From Bacillota bacterium (GTDB lineage: Bacteria; Bacillota; Desulfotomaculia; Desulfotomaculales; Desulfallaceae), in the NCBI GenBank assembly GCA_023439185.1, contig JAEXOR010000059.1, positions 1 through 64,000 on the forward strand: DNA of 64,000 bases, written 5' to 3'. Both the position numbers and the translations under genes were made by a program. Each line of letters opens with the position of its first letter. The first letter of the stretch is position 1. Under the pieces are notes generated by a model. The model saw only the letters and a program-made list of their open reading frames with translations, ran no database searches and was not told the DNA's origin. Shown here piece by piece: positions 9,801-17,098 of this stretch.

Positions 9801-12607
9801 TCGTAACCGTCACGGTCATAGCCTTCCCGATCATAACCGGCGCTGTCGTAACCTTCCCGGTCATAGCCGTCACTGTTCAAACCATTGCGGTCATAACCGT
9901 CGCGGTCCCACCCCTCTTTGTTGAAACCATCCCTGTCGTACCCCTGTTTGTCGAAGCCCGCGGCGTCATATCCGCCGCGGTTATAGCCCTTACGGTCATA
10001 ACCGTTCACATCGTAACCGTCCCGGTTATAGCCCTCCCGGTCATAACCGTGTTTGCCGTAACCCTCGCGGTCAAAACCGTCCTGGTTAAAGCCTTCTCTG
10101 TCGAAGCCCTCCCGGTCAAAACCTTGCTTGTTAAAGCCTTCTCCATCGAAGCCGTCTTTGCCGAAACCTTCCCTATCCAGACCGTCTTTGTTAAAGCCCT
10201 CTTTATCGAAGCCGTCCTTGTTAAAACCGGCTTGATCAAAACCATCTTTATTGAAACCTCCCCGGTCGAAACCCTCCTGGTCAAAACCGGACCGGTTATA
10301 GCCGTCCCGGCCATAACCGTTTACATCGTAACCGTCCCGGTTATAGCCCTCCCGGTCATAGCCGCTTTTACCGTAACCCTCGCGGTCAAAACCGTCCTGG
10401 TCAAAGCCGGCTTGATCAAAACCATCTTTATTGAAACCTTCCCGGTCGAAACCCTCCTGGTCAAAACCGGACCGGTTATAGCCGTCCCGACCATAACCGT
10501 TTACATCGTAACCGTCCCGATTATAGCCATCCCGGTCATAGCTGCTTTTACCGTAACCCTCGCGGTCAAAACCGCCCTTATTGAAGCCCTCTCCATCGAA
10601 GCCGTCCCGGTCAAAGCCGGCTTGATCAAAACCATCTTCATTGAAGCCTTCCCGGTCGAAGCCTTCTTTGTCAAAGCCGTCCTGGTTATAGCCGTCCCGG
10701 TCATAACCGTTTACATCGTAACCGTCCCGGTTATAGCCCTCCCGATCATAACCCTCTGTGTTGTAACCTTCCTGATCGTAACCTTCTTTATCGTAACCTT
10801 CGCTGTCATACCCCGCGGCATTATACGCTGGCTCATCCTGTGGGGCGGCTGCAGACTCCCCGTCCGGACCGGCGGTCTCCGAAGAGGAAGGTTCATCAAA
10901 GGCGCTGGTGTCGATGATCATCCCGTCGCCGGCTTCCGCCGCAGATTCAATAACCAGTTCGTTATCCGCGGCGGCGTTTTGCACCCCCGTGGTAATGGCA
11001 ACGCCGCCAAGCATGTCGGTGGTATCAATTCGGTCGCCTGTTTCCGGCCCGGTTGCCGTGCCCGGACTATCCGCAGATTCAATAACCAGTTCGTTATCCG
11101 CGGCAGCGTTTTGCACCCTCGTGGTAATAGCAACACCGCCAAGCATGTCGGTGGTATCAATTCGGTCGCCTGTTTCCGGCCCGGCAGGTATGGGAGCAGG
11201 GTCGGAACCGCGCCGCCTCCTCCCCAACTGCCCAACCTCCTGGACCGGGGTATTACCCTGCGTCCTCGCGCCGGGGAAGGAACCACCCGCCACCGGCGCC
11301 GGACCTCCCCCGGCCGGCGGCGCGAAGGTTCCCGGGGCGGGCGCAAACCCGCCGCCTCCGCCGCCTAATCCGGACAAAGCGCCTAAAACCGTGGCAATCA
11401 GACCGGGAACCGCCACACCCACCAGAGCTTCGGCTACAGTTTTGGGTCCCGGTATGTTGCCCACCGAACCCACCCCGGCCGGGCTTACCTCCCCGCTCCA
11501 GGAACCGGGAAAGCCGCCGGAATCGCCTCCGGCCGCGCCCCCGGCCTGAACTTCATCTGTTTCAAAGTACGGGGTGGCGTTTACCAGGCACATTCCCACG
11601 CCTCCCGTCCCGGTATTGTGCGACCAGGTGGACGGATCGGAATCAATTACCGTGTAGGTACCGGCGGGAATTACGACATTGGGAAAGACCTCCCAGTAGG
11701 CATCCGGCACCCCCCCCTGTCCGGGTAAGCCGCCGGCCTGCCAGGGACCGTATATTTTGCCGTCCCGGTCCTTAAGCCCGATTGTCCCGGGGGTGGCGCC
11801 CCTGGCGTAATTCCAGTGATAATTCCTGATATAGGTCACCAGGTGCGGACTGTTGACGGTAAAGGTGGCGGGCGCCGTCGGACCGTTGTCCACCGCGTAA
11901 ATATTCTCGACATTGCAAACCGGCGCCGGCTCATCCAACGGCCTGCCCGTAACCATTCCCGGCGCGGACGCTACTTCCGGTGTGGATGCCGCGTCCGGCC
12001 CGGCATCCTTCTTCGGAATTTCTTCTATCTCCGGCTGCGGGGATGCCGGACCCAGGATTTTGTGGCGTTCCAGACCTTCCAAAGTTAACCGGGCGATCTG
12101 CCTGGCTTTTTCCAGTGCCACTTCCTTCCTCCCGGCGCCGTACCGATCTCTATATACTTGACCCGAATTATAAACAGAAATCGCAGCCACATATTCGGGT
12201 AAAAACATTTCCACCCCGGCACCGCGATCCGACTGGAATTCATATGCTTCAAAGCCGTTGATGGTTGTTTTTTTACCCTCGGACTCCCAGAAATAAACAC
12301 TATCGGCATGTACGGCTTTCTTCATTTCGCTGCTTACCGGGCCGATCACGCTGATAAAACAGTGGCCCTCCGGGATATCTCCGATTGCGATATGTAAATT
12401 TATAATATGACCATCTATATCCTCCGGACCGAACTCAAATTCAGGTTCGTCAAAGATACTCTTTGCCACTTCAGTAACCGCGTCACCAACGCTGCCGGCG
12501 GCGGCCGGCAGCGGAAAACCCGCCGTCAGCAGCATTACCGCCAGGCTAAAAGCAATTACCGCCATGTATTTAAACCTGAACAAACCATTCACCCCCATCA
12601 CCCCCAC
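6803..12607 (-). CDS. giant secreted protein with pentapeptide-repeat tract
   Basis: The 1934-residue product starts at one of several in-frame GTG/ATG codons. It has a signal peptide ending near AAA-G (about residue 37). In order I see: an external domain to about 180; a domain at about 225-340 with a single conserved-looking Cys pair region and a beta pattern; a Gly/Pro-rich stretch; two 44-residue direct repeats (about 475-555); about 83 pentapeptides of form G-[YF]-[DN]-x-x (about 596-1010); a Pro/Glu repeat linker (PGEQ units); and a helical, Ala-rich C-terminal half of about 800 residues. The last 250 residues could be a separate folded module. No toxin or peptidase motif is certain. 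It is probably a surface or matrix protein of this operon. Confidence 0.85.
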   Translation of the reverse strand: MGVMGVNGLFRFKYMAVIAFSLAVMLLTAGFPLPAAAGSVGDAVTEVAKSIFDEPEFEFGPEDIDGHIINLHIAIGDIPEGHCFISVIGPVSSEMKKAVHADSVYFWESEGKKTTINGFEAYEFQSDRGAGVEMFLPEYVAAISVYNSGQVYRDRYGAGRKEVALEKARQIARLTLEGLERHKILGPASPQPEIEEIPKKDAGPDAASTPEVASAPGMVTGRPLDEPAPVCNVENIYAVDNGPTAPATFTVNSPHLVTYIRNYHWNYARGATPGTIGLKDRDGKIYGPWQAGGLPGQGGVPDAYWEVFPNVVIPAGTYTVIDSDPSTWSHNTGTGGVGMCLVNATPYFETDEVQAGGAAGGDSGGFPGSWSGEVSPAGVGSVGNIPGPKTVAEALVGVAVPGLIATVLGALSGLGGGGGGFAPAPGTFAPPAGGGPAPVAGGSFPGARTQGNTPVQEVGQLGRRRRGSDPAPIPAGPETGDRIDTTDMLGGVAITTRVQNAAADNELVIESADSPGTATGPETGDRIDTTDMLGGVAITTGVQNAAADNELVIESAAEAGDGMIIDTSAFDEPSSSETAGPDGESAAAPQDEPAYNAAGYDSEGYDKEGYDQEGYNTEGYDREGYNRDGYDVNGYDRDGYNQDGFDKEGFDREGFNEDGFDQAGFDRDGFDGEGFNKGGFDREGYGKSSYDRDGYNRDGYDVNGYGRDGYNRSGFDQEGFDREGFNKDGFDQAGFDQDGFDREGYGKSGYDREGYNRDGYDVNGYGRDGYNRSGFDQEGFDRGGFNKDGFDQAGFNKDGFDKEGFNKDGLDREGFGKDGFDGEGFNKQGFDREGFDREGFNQDGFDREGYGKHGYDREGYNRDGYDVNGYDRKGYNRGGYDAAGFDKQGYDRDGFNKEGWDRDGYDRNGLNSDGYDREGYDSAGYDREGYDRDGYDRQGRQREGYDEHGYDRDGFNQDGYDRDGYDRQGFNYEGYNRGGYDPWGYDRRGYGKDGYHWSGYNADGYNKAGRHWSENPYEGDSPFNVHVRDPFDGGIVIIGENWKPTKPPLGEPYPRTVEKYGPKPWTTESAPEAGQPFAPQPQDPGINVPEGGESVPAVPGEQDMPETPAVPGEQDAPEMPASPGEQEGPEVPAAAGEQAGFPEGAQGPDAAGVPKHGDTITLVGKGDGKEYPLEYDAKTGEWKNLLTGGSVPNEELESYKNRFESWQEDLGEDLRRTRQEIEKMSQRQDAASKAIDQNMADWKRLEQMQKAADKYGIGTQGGPGDVDKAVQELKNDILAGREIDRDKMERINRVIGKRIKGETAADTGARWEQDPWYKDVGSALKANAEMAREVVTGEDAEGNISVLGMTARIMITAATGAGAAQAAMDGALTVAEAMHRIKDSIDKGESDFRAVTRAIGMVILEEQMGRFIGFAGGKISREMLERYPVLVNKAADFVEEALLKASKYNQAGSAAMGLISKEAADQAIKNIEKQIAELSTEMGEEGLEKAINKAIKKTGGSAADDAASAAGKAVKSASDSVDDAAGKAVKGAPDDAGDAAAQSINRGGRSADEVINDPAAVAKAQEKLQKSMKDFDRLPPAKQQDLIKNQAVYDEYRLQAEEKTWHVADKVQRGEKLTVEDALNMKSDPAAMRTLKNAENVDGLGAELGTGGARQVKSEFNELLNEKVYQPSYKNVQDHLSAKYNGAEIRVETVRTPGREYHPWDVNTDNDIIALWKVTGKDGTVDWVEVPRGEWEHVYYKSYAENTGFTLDKAIEKFPGESWGRMSKPKQLRRWAELHGETPTDVFHPEAARDFSTQRGAITMGEKPLRPGAAIAADGEGRLIDPEGLGLMEKNKVNNYWRKGDLGSRTEALENLKKTGDQYRNLERGYREMGYKIDDMPDNMKKALQVVENNKLSPAVRAARLQELGYDSPGDLAGKIGSRIGSLRAALKNK
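9575..10820 (-). repeat. about 83 tandem 15-bp repeats coding GYDxx units
   Basis: Each 15-bp unit encodes a pentapeptide such as GYDRE, GFNKD or GYDVN. Tyr dominates at both ends of the tract and Phe in the middle. A higher-order period is visible: blocks beginning REGYG-K[SH]xYD recur 12 units (180 bp) apart and then 21 units apart. Units with VNGY recur at about positions 8, 22, 34 and 55. The charges balance (Asp/Glu against Arg/Lys), so the tract is a near-neutral polyampholyte rich in aromatics. Such tracts expand and contract by slippage or unequal recombination. Confidence 0.95.
10941..11188 (-). repeat. 132-bp direct repeat, two copies
   Basis: Within the giant protein gene a 132-bp unit occurs twice in tandem, with starts 132 bp apart at 10941 and 11073. 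Each encodes 44 residues beginning GPETGDRIDTTDMLGGVAIT. The copies differ at only a few bases, mostly synonymous, and at the spacer DSPGTAT. Near-identity implies a recent duplication. Confidence 0.9.
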
Positions 12608-12611
12608 TTAT

Positions 12612-13106
12612 TTACGGCAGCAACTGAATCAACATCATCCACACGGTGGAGAACAAAAAGGCCGCCACCGAAGGGATGAGCACGTTTTTCACGCCCTGGG
12701 CGCCCCTTTTCATTACTTCCGTGCCGGCTGTGGCAACCGAGGTCATCACGGCCGCCGAGGCAAAGGGCATTACGGCGTTCCAGCCCAGCGCCAGTTGCGC
12801 CAGCGCGGCCAGAACCGCGAAGGGAATCATGAACAGCATGCCGGCGCCCACGGCCTCCCGGGCAAACTGCCCGGCATTATCCCGCCGCAATTGTGGATTG
12901 GCCAGATTAAAAAGCAAAATCAGCAGCTTCACCATCAACAGGCCCACCGCCAGAGAAAGCAGTACCGACAATAAAAAAGTCGCCGCTTGAAGATCCGGTT
13001 TGGTGAAAGGAATCAGCAAGCCGAAAACCAGGAAACATATATAAACCGGCCATAACAAGGTCGGTTTCCGTTCACTGCCCTCCGCGTAACCGGGTTTCAT
13101 TTCCAT
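12612..13106 (-). CDS. multi-span membrane protein
   Basis: The 164-residue protein has about four hydrophobic segments (residues about 20-35, 42-66, 90-115 and 140-160) joined by short loops. ATG is preceded by GGGGGGCG. It stops 4 bp before the start codon region of the giant secreted protein, so the two are translationally close. I do not recognise a named family; it resembles Yip1-like small membrane proteins only in topology. It may help assemble or anchor the products of the operon. Confidence 0.75.
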   Translation of the reverse strand: MEMKPGYAEGSERKPTLLWPVYICFLVFGLLIPFTKPDLQAATFLLSVLLSLAVGLLMVKLLILLFNLANPQLRRDNAGQFAREAVGAGMLFMIPFAVLAALAQLALGWNAVMPFASAAVMTSVATAGTEVMKRGAQGVKNVLIPSVAAFLFSTVWMMLIQLLP

Positions 13107-13127
13107 TATTTCAGCGCCCCCCTTTTC

Positions 13128-13697
13128 TTATATCCCGAAGCGACCGAGCAACGCCCATCCCATAAGGATAATGGCGCCGCACAATGTGGTCAGAATAATG
13201 CTGAAGGCGACCTGTTCGCCGGACATTTGCCGAATGGTAAACAAGTTTGGTCTCAGAGCCCACAACACGCCGGTAACTCCGAAGGCCACCGAGGTATTCC
13301 ACCCCCAGGCCAGGGAGAATATCAGCCCGGTCAGGGCGTAAACCAGCGTGGCGGAATAGCCCAGCGCGAAGGCGGATATAGCCCAATCAACTGTATAAGC
13401 GCGACTCCCGGCCCGGGATAAAACCCAGGCCAATAACGCAACCAAAGCCAATCCAGCCGTGCCATAGAGAAGCCCCAGCAGGGTAATCAGAATTACGTCG
13501 GACATCTGAATTTTATCCGCCCGGAACATATCAAGGCCGGTTTGTAGAAAAAACAGGGTAAATGATAATCCTGATACCATTAAGGAGTAAGGCCAGGGGA
13601 CACGGGACATTTGACTTTTTACCACTTCCCCCGGATTCAGCACCATCTTCAAGGCTGATTTCCAGTGGGGCGTTTGTTCATGCGCCGCCATGCTCAT
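13128..13697 (-). CDS. multi-span membrane protein, Yip1-like topology
   Basis: First gene of the operon, 189 residues. An N-terminal soluble part (HWKSALKMVLNPGEVVKSQM) is followed by five hydrophobic segments. The layout of a short amphipathic start with a five-helix bundle, and the phrase LNPGEV, recall YIP1-domain proteins. I rate that as suggestive only. The start ATG has GGAGGAG seven bases upstream. The 96-bp regulatory repeat lies about 70 bp upstream. Confidence 0.75.
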   Translation of the reverse strand: MSMAAHEQTPHWKSALKMVLNPGEVVKSQMSRVPWPYSLMVSGLSFTLFFLQTGLDMFRADKIQMSDVILITLLGLLYGTAGLALVALLAWVLSRAGSRAYTVDWAISAFALGYSATLVYALTGLIFSLAWGWNTSVAFGVTGVLWALRPNLFTIRQMSGEQVAFSIILTTLCGAIILMGWALLGRFGI

Positions 13698-13763
13698 ACC
13701 GCTTCAATCTCCTCCCCATGTTCATAAATCATCCCGAACCATGTCAAATCACCATAGCAATGC

Positions 13764-13859
13764 ATTTATTGTAACTAATAAAGCTAAACTACCCACTCCC
13801 CTTTAAGGCAGTTTATCTCTGCGATCAACAAAATTAGTACCTACCCCCGCACCTACCCC
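13764..13859 (-). promoter_or_regulatory. 96-bp promoter/operator repeat, copy A
   Basis: This segment is 89/96 identical to 16907-17002. Read on the minus strand it ends in a good -10 (TACAAT, 13768-13773). The -35 position holds GTGGGT instead of TTGACA. Three copies of GGG(G)TAGG or GGGGAGTGGG-type boxes cluster upstream, and an inverted repeat (AGTTTA ... TAAACT) flanks the proximal one. This is the form of an activator-dependent promoter and would drive the operon from 13697 downward. The membrane LuxR proteins nearby are the obvious candidates to bind it (inference). Confidence 0.75.
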
Positions 13860-13880
13860 TGGATTAGACATGCCGGGCAA

Positions 13881-13915
13881 ACTAAAAGGGATTCCCGCCC
13901 CAAGGGGGGAATCCC
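13881..13915 (-). terminator. intrinsic terminator
   Basis: An inverted repeat (GGGATTCCC ... GGGAATCCC, 13888-13915) is followed on the minus strand by TTTTAGTTT. It lies downstream of the stalk-domain gene ending at 13987 and separates that gene from the promoter repeat at 13764-13859. Confidence 0.75.
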
Positions 13916-13986
13916 CAAAGAAAACGCTTGTTTTAATTGCCGCCATGCAACTTGACGCCTGCGGCCCGCGCCGTTTATATACTTAC

Positions 13987-15159
13987 CTAATCCACATAAA
14001 CAATAACTGCCTCATTGGTGCTGTTGAGCCAGTCAACCTTGGCGTTTAAATTTTCCGCGGCAAAACGCAAGGGGACAAAAGTGCGTCCATTTCTTGATAC
14101 CGGCGCCACATCCATTTTTTTGGTTGTTCCATTTACCATTATGTCAGTTTTGCCCATCCACATTTCAACGGCGTTTCCCTTTGCTTCAAGAGTAATCTTT
14201 TGTGTGCCGCCATCCCATTCCATCACTCCGCCCATGGCCTCAACAACGGCCCTGATCGGCACCATCGTTCTGCCCGATATCACCATGGGAGTCGTGCCCC
14301 GGCCCGGATCAACCTCCTGGCTTAAGCCGTCAACACTCATATGCGGACTTTCCAGTTTGAGCATGATAAAGTGTTTGAAACTCCCGGGCTTGTAGATCTG
14401 ACTGCCGGTCTTTATGGTAAATTTTGCAATAGTGTTACCCAATTTCTCTTCAATGCCCCTGAAGGGATCCGCCTCGGCCAGCACAGGCTTTACCGTGTAA
14501 TAGTAGGTGGTATCCGGTTCAACGTTTACATCGGCATATAGGGTGCTGGTGATATAAAAATCGGTGACGGAGATGCCCAAGCTGCTCTGTGAAGTGGATC
14601 GGAAAAGACGATAGCCAAGACCGCCGGCGGGCTGCCACATGATTCGGGAACCGGATTCAAAGGCTTCGGCGCTATTGCCGCCGGCAGCGGCCGGCGTTGA
14701 AACCGGTTCAGCCGGCGCCGGTGTTGAAACCGGTGCGGCCGGGGCGGGCGCCGCCGGAATAACCTCCGTAATGCGTTTCCCGCCCTCCCAATCTCCCCAG
14801 GAGCCTTCAGAGCCGTAGCGCCACTTACCCGAAAAGCTCTTGCCGTCAGCGGACATGGTAAGCTCCATATCTCCCGCATCATTAGGCGCCGCATAAGAAG
14901 GAGCTTCCGACCACGTACCGGTGAAAACGTTGCCGGATACGGTCCCATTGATTTTACCCTTATCATGGGTGTACGTGCCCGTTACAACCGCTCCGTTTTG
15001 AGTGAGCACCATGTCGCCCCAATTGCTATTCCACTGGCCTTCCCAGGAGTATTTCCCAAGATCTGTATTAGCCGCCGCAGCCGGAAGAAATCCTGCGGTA
15101 ATAATAAATAAACTCATCAATGCAATTAGTAGTGATAATGACAACCTCTTCATCAACAT
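13987..15159 (-). CDS. secreted protein with copper-amine-oxidase-type stalk domain
   Basis: About 390 residues with a signal peptide (LLIALMSLFIITAGFLPAAAA). Three parts follow: a beta-rich N-terminal domain with repeated G-x-W/F patterns (GQWNSNWGDM, GKWRYGSEGSW); an Ala/Pro linker and a fibronectin-like middle (YYYTVKPVL); and a C-terminal copper amine oxidase N-terminal-like domain (PF07833 type) with the motifs GRTMVPIRAVVEAMGG and GRTFVPLRFAAENL. That domain is a wall-binding or dimerising module in clostridial exoproteins. I chose ATG at 15159 because AAAGGAGG ends 4 bp before it; ATG at 15153 is an equal alternative. It is probably an envelope partner of the adjacent operon. Confidence 0.85.
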   Translation of the reverse strand: MLMKRLSLSLLIALMSLFIITAGFLPAAAANTDLGKYSWEGQWNSNWGDMVLTQNGAVVTGTYTHDKGKINGTVSGNVFTGTWSEAPSYAAPNDAGDMELTMSADGKSFSGKWRYGSEGSWGDWEGGKRITEVIPAAPAPAAPVSTPAPAEPVSTPAAAGGNSAEAFESGSRIMWQPAGGLGYRLFRSTSQSSLGISVTDFYITSTLYADVNVEPDTTYYYTVKPVLAEADPFRGIEEKLGNTIAKFTIKTGSQIYKPGSFKHFIMLKLESPHMSVDGLSQEVDPGRGTTPMVISGRTMVPIRAVVEAMGGVMEWDGGTQKITLEAKGNAVEMWMGKTDIMVNGTTKKMDVAPVSRNGRTFVPLRFAAENLNAKVDWLNSTNEAVIVYVD

Positions 15160-15302
15160 TATTCCTCCTTTATATTTTTTCATATTGGCCCGATATTCCG
15201 CTGTCTGCTTTTTTAATTCCCCCCTTCCTCCTTTGGCAAACCCGGTATTATGGTAGCGGGTTTTGCCCCGGAAATCGCCGCCCCCAAAGGGTAGTTAACG
15301 CC

Positions 15303-15332
15303 AAAAGCCCCTCACCCGAAAGGGTTAGGGGC
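15303..15332 (-). terminator. intrinsic terminator
   Basis: A strong stem (GCCCCT ... AGGGGC with an inner ACCC/GGGT around GAAA, 15307-15332) is followed on the minus strand by TTTTGGC. It ends the membrane-LuxR transcript from 15363. A second hairpin (GGCAAACCCG ... CGGGTTTTGCC, about 15236-15270) lies in the leader of the stalk-protein gene; its role is unknown. Confidence 0.75.
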
Positions 15333-15362
15333 CTCTAAGCCGGCCTGTGACAAGGCTTGCGG

Positions 15363-16763
15363 CTAATGGGGGTTTAAACGCCCTTTTTCCAGCATCATAT
15401 TGGCCAGTTCCATTTTGCTTCCCACATTTAATTTGGCATAAATATTTTTGACATGGGTTTTTACCGTATTTTCACTTAAATGCAGTTCCCCGGCAATCAT
15501 CCGGTAGGTTTTTCCCTTAAAAAGCAGGGCCGCTATTTCATTTTCGCGGTCCGTGAGGCGCCCGTCCAGCGTAAAGTTTTCCTTTGCCCCGTTTTGCCCG
15601 GACGACGGCATTTCAACCGCGGTCAAGTAAGCGTGGTTTTCCAGCAACGAAGAAAGATGTTTGTGCAACGGCGGAAGGATAGCCAGGGTGACACAAACCA
15701 CCGCCAGGGCAAGCGCCGACGAATTGTGGCCCGGAATTTCGGCGGCGGTAATGAAACTCCCCGTCAACCCACCCAGCAACACGCCCAGCACATTGGCGGA
15801 AAGTCCTGCGCCGAGAATTTTAGCTGGATTTTTGTCCAGATCCAGCATTTCCCCAAGGATGCTCCACCAAAAAAGATCATACACGCCGCAGGCGCCCAGC
15901 ATCAGGGTATTAACCAACAGGTAGCTTGCCGCCGAACGGTCAAAGGTCATAAAAGAGATAAAGGAAAACCCAATCATGGCGATGGCTATGTAGAGTATGT
16001 AGGACCGGTTTGTTCTTCCGGGCAGGTTCTTCATAACATAGAGAACAACGATATAGGGTACCGCCCAATACCAACTCACAAGCCACTGGTGGTGCGCATA
16101 GGCGGGGTTCAGCACCTGGTACATCAGCCCCGAGTTAAAGGTAATGATCACAATGAACAAACACAAAAAGACCAGGGGCTTGGCAACATGGGCCCGTTTT
16201 TTCCCTTGTCCGGGCCGGGGCTCAGGTACTGCCTGAGCAAGCGCGGGCAGTCGGACTACAAAGAGAAAAGCGCCGCCCAGCATAAACATGGACAGGCCCA
16301 GCCCGGCGTAAGGCGACAGGTGGATGGCCGTCATATTGACGAAAATCATGAGCATATTAGAATAAATTAGTACATCGGCGGCGGTTTTAATACGCTCATT
16401 GGAAGGGGTGCCGCTTTTGAAGTAAAAGCCCCAGGCCGCCACACACCCCCCCGCCCAAAAAGAGCTTGAAACCAGGATAACTCTCCAGATAATAGAAGGC
16501 GGAAAGAAAGACAGACCTGTTGCCAGCAGGCAGAGAATAGAGGAAAATAACATCAGTCCCCTGGCCGTTTTCATGGTTTTAATAAAAAATCCGCAGAGAA
16601 ACAGCCCCGTAAAATGAGCGGCTATCAACGTGAAAACCATGGCCTGGGGATCGAAATCATGGCGCCGGGCCAAAGCATATAAAACCTGTCCCTCAAAGGG
16701 AAAGGCCAGTATCCAGGAAAAAAACAACGAAAACACAACAATGGACAATTTGCGTTCGTCCAT
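15363..16763 (-). CDS. membrane-embedded LuxR-type regulator
   Basis: About 400 residues of hydrophobic, roughly 12-span MFS-like sequence precede a C-terminal LuxR HTH (LTDRENEIAALLFKGKTYRMIAGELHLSENTVKTH split over the last 65 residues). I propose ATG 16763 (MDERKLS). An upstream GTG at 16823 also works, and neither has a clear ribosome binding site. Proteins of this design tie a membrane sensor directly to DNA binding. Ligand and target are unknown. Copy B of the 96-bp promoter repeat lies about 80-140 bp upstream in the correct orientation, so autoregulation is likely. It faces a paralogous regulator across the intergenic region. Confidence 0.88.
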   Translation of the reverse strand: MDERKLSIVVFSLFFSWILAFPFEGQVLYALARRHDFDPQAMVFTLIAAHFTGLFLCGFFIKTMKTARGLMLFSSILCLLATGLSFFPPSIIWRVILVSSSFWAGGCVAAWGFYFKSGTPSNERIKTAADVLIYSNMLMIFVNMTAIHLSPYAGLGLSMFMLGGAFLFVVRLPALAQAVPEPRPGQGKKRAHVAKPLVFLCLFIVIITFNSGLMYQVLNPAYAHHQWLVSWYWAVPYIVVLYVMKNLPGRTNRSYILYIAIAMIGFSFISFMTFDRSAASYLLVNTLMLGACGVYDLFWWSILGEMLDLDKNPAKILGAGLSANVLGVLLGGLTGSFITAAEIPGHNSSALALAVVCVTLAILPPLHKHLSSLLENHAYLTAVEMPSSGQNGAKENFTLDGRLTDRENEIAALLFKGKTYRMIAGELHLSENTVKTHVKNIYAKLNVGSKMELANMMLEKGRLNPH

Positions 16764-16906
16764 ATTAATAGTCAAGAAGCCTCTGCCGCTCTCACTGTCT
16801 GCCAAGGATGTTATACCCCCCACCGCTTCACATGCCGTCTATTTTACTCTTCCTTATACAAACAGAAAAGCATGATGGCCTGAAGAACCCCATGAATCAG
16901 TTCCGG

Positions 16907-17002
16907 ATTTATTGTAACTAATAAAGATAAACTACCTACTCCCCTTTAAGGCAGTTTATCTCTGTTGTCAACAAAATCAGTACCTACCCCCGCGCCTACC
17001 CC
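16907..17002 (-). promoter_or_regulatory. 96-bp promoter/operator repeat, copy B
   Basis: Second copy of the segment at 13764-13859, in the same orientation. The minus-strand -10 is TACAAT (16911-16916) and the -35 position is GTAGGT. It keeps the inverted repeat GATAAACT ... AGTTTATC and the two GGGGTAGG boxes. A TTGACA also occurs in the distal part here. The seven differences from copy A spare the boxes and the -10. It lies between the two divergent membrane-LuxR genes and points at the minus-strand one. Confidence 0.75.
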
Positions 17003-17098
17003 GTGAAAGCCAACTATCCCTAAAGGCAGTATTAAAACTTTTCGGCCCCTGTTTTTCTTGTAGGATATTGCTGTTTAAATAAAGAATTTATAAATATT

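Noticed and set aside
8867..11368. 833-codon open frame on the plus strand
   Set aside because: It is the antisense of the pentapeptide tract and flanks. The 15-bp repeats lack stop codons in this frame, which explains its length; the translation is a monotonous Val/Ile/Thr repeat and there is no ribosome binding site.
15236..15302. Possible riboswitch in the stalk-protein leader
   Set aside because: The stem GGCAAACCCG...CGGGTTTTGCC recalls a c-di-GMP-I element only superficially; the GNRA loop and other conserved blocks are missing.
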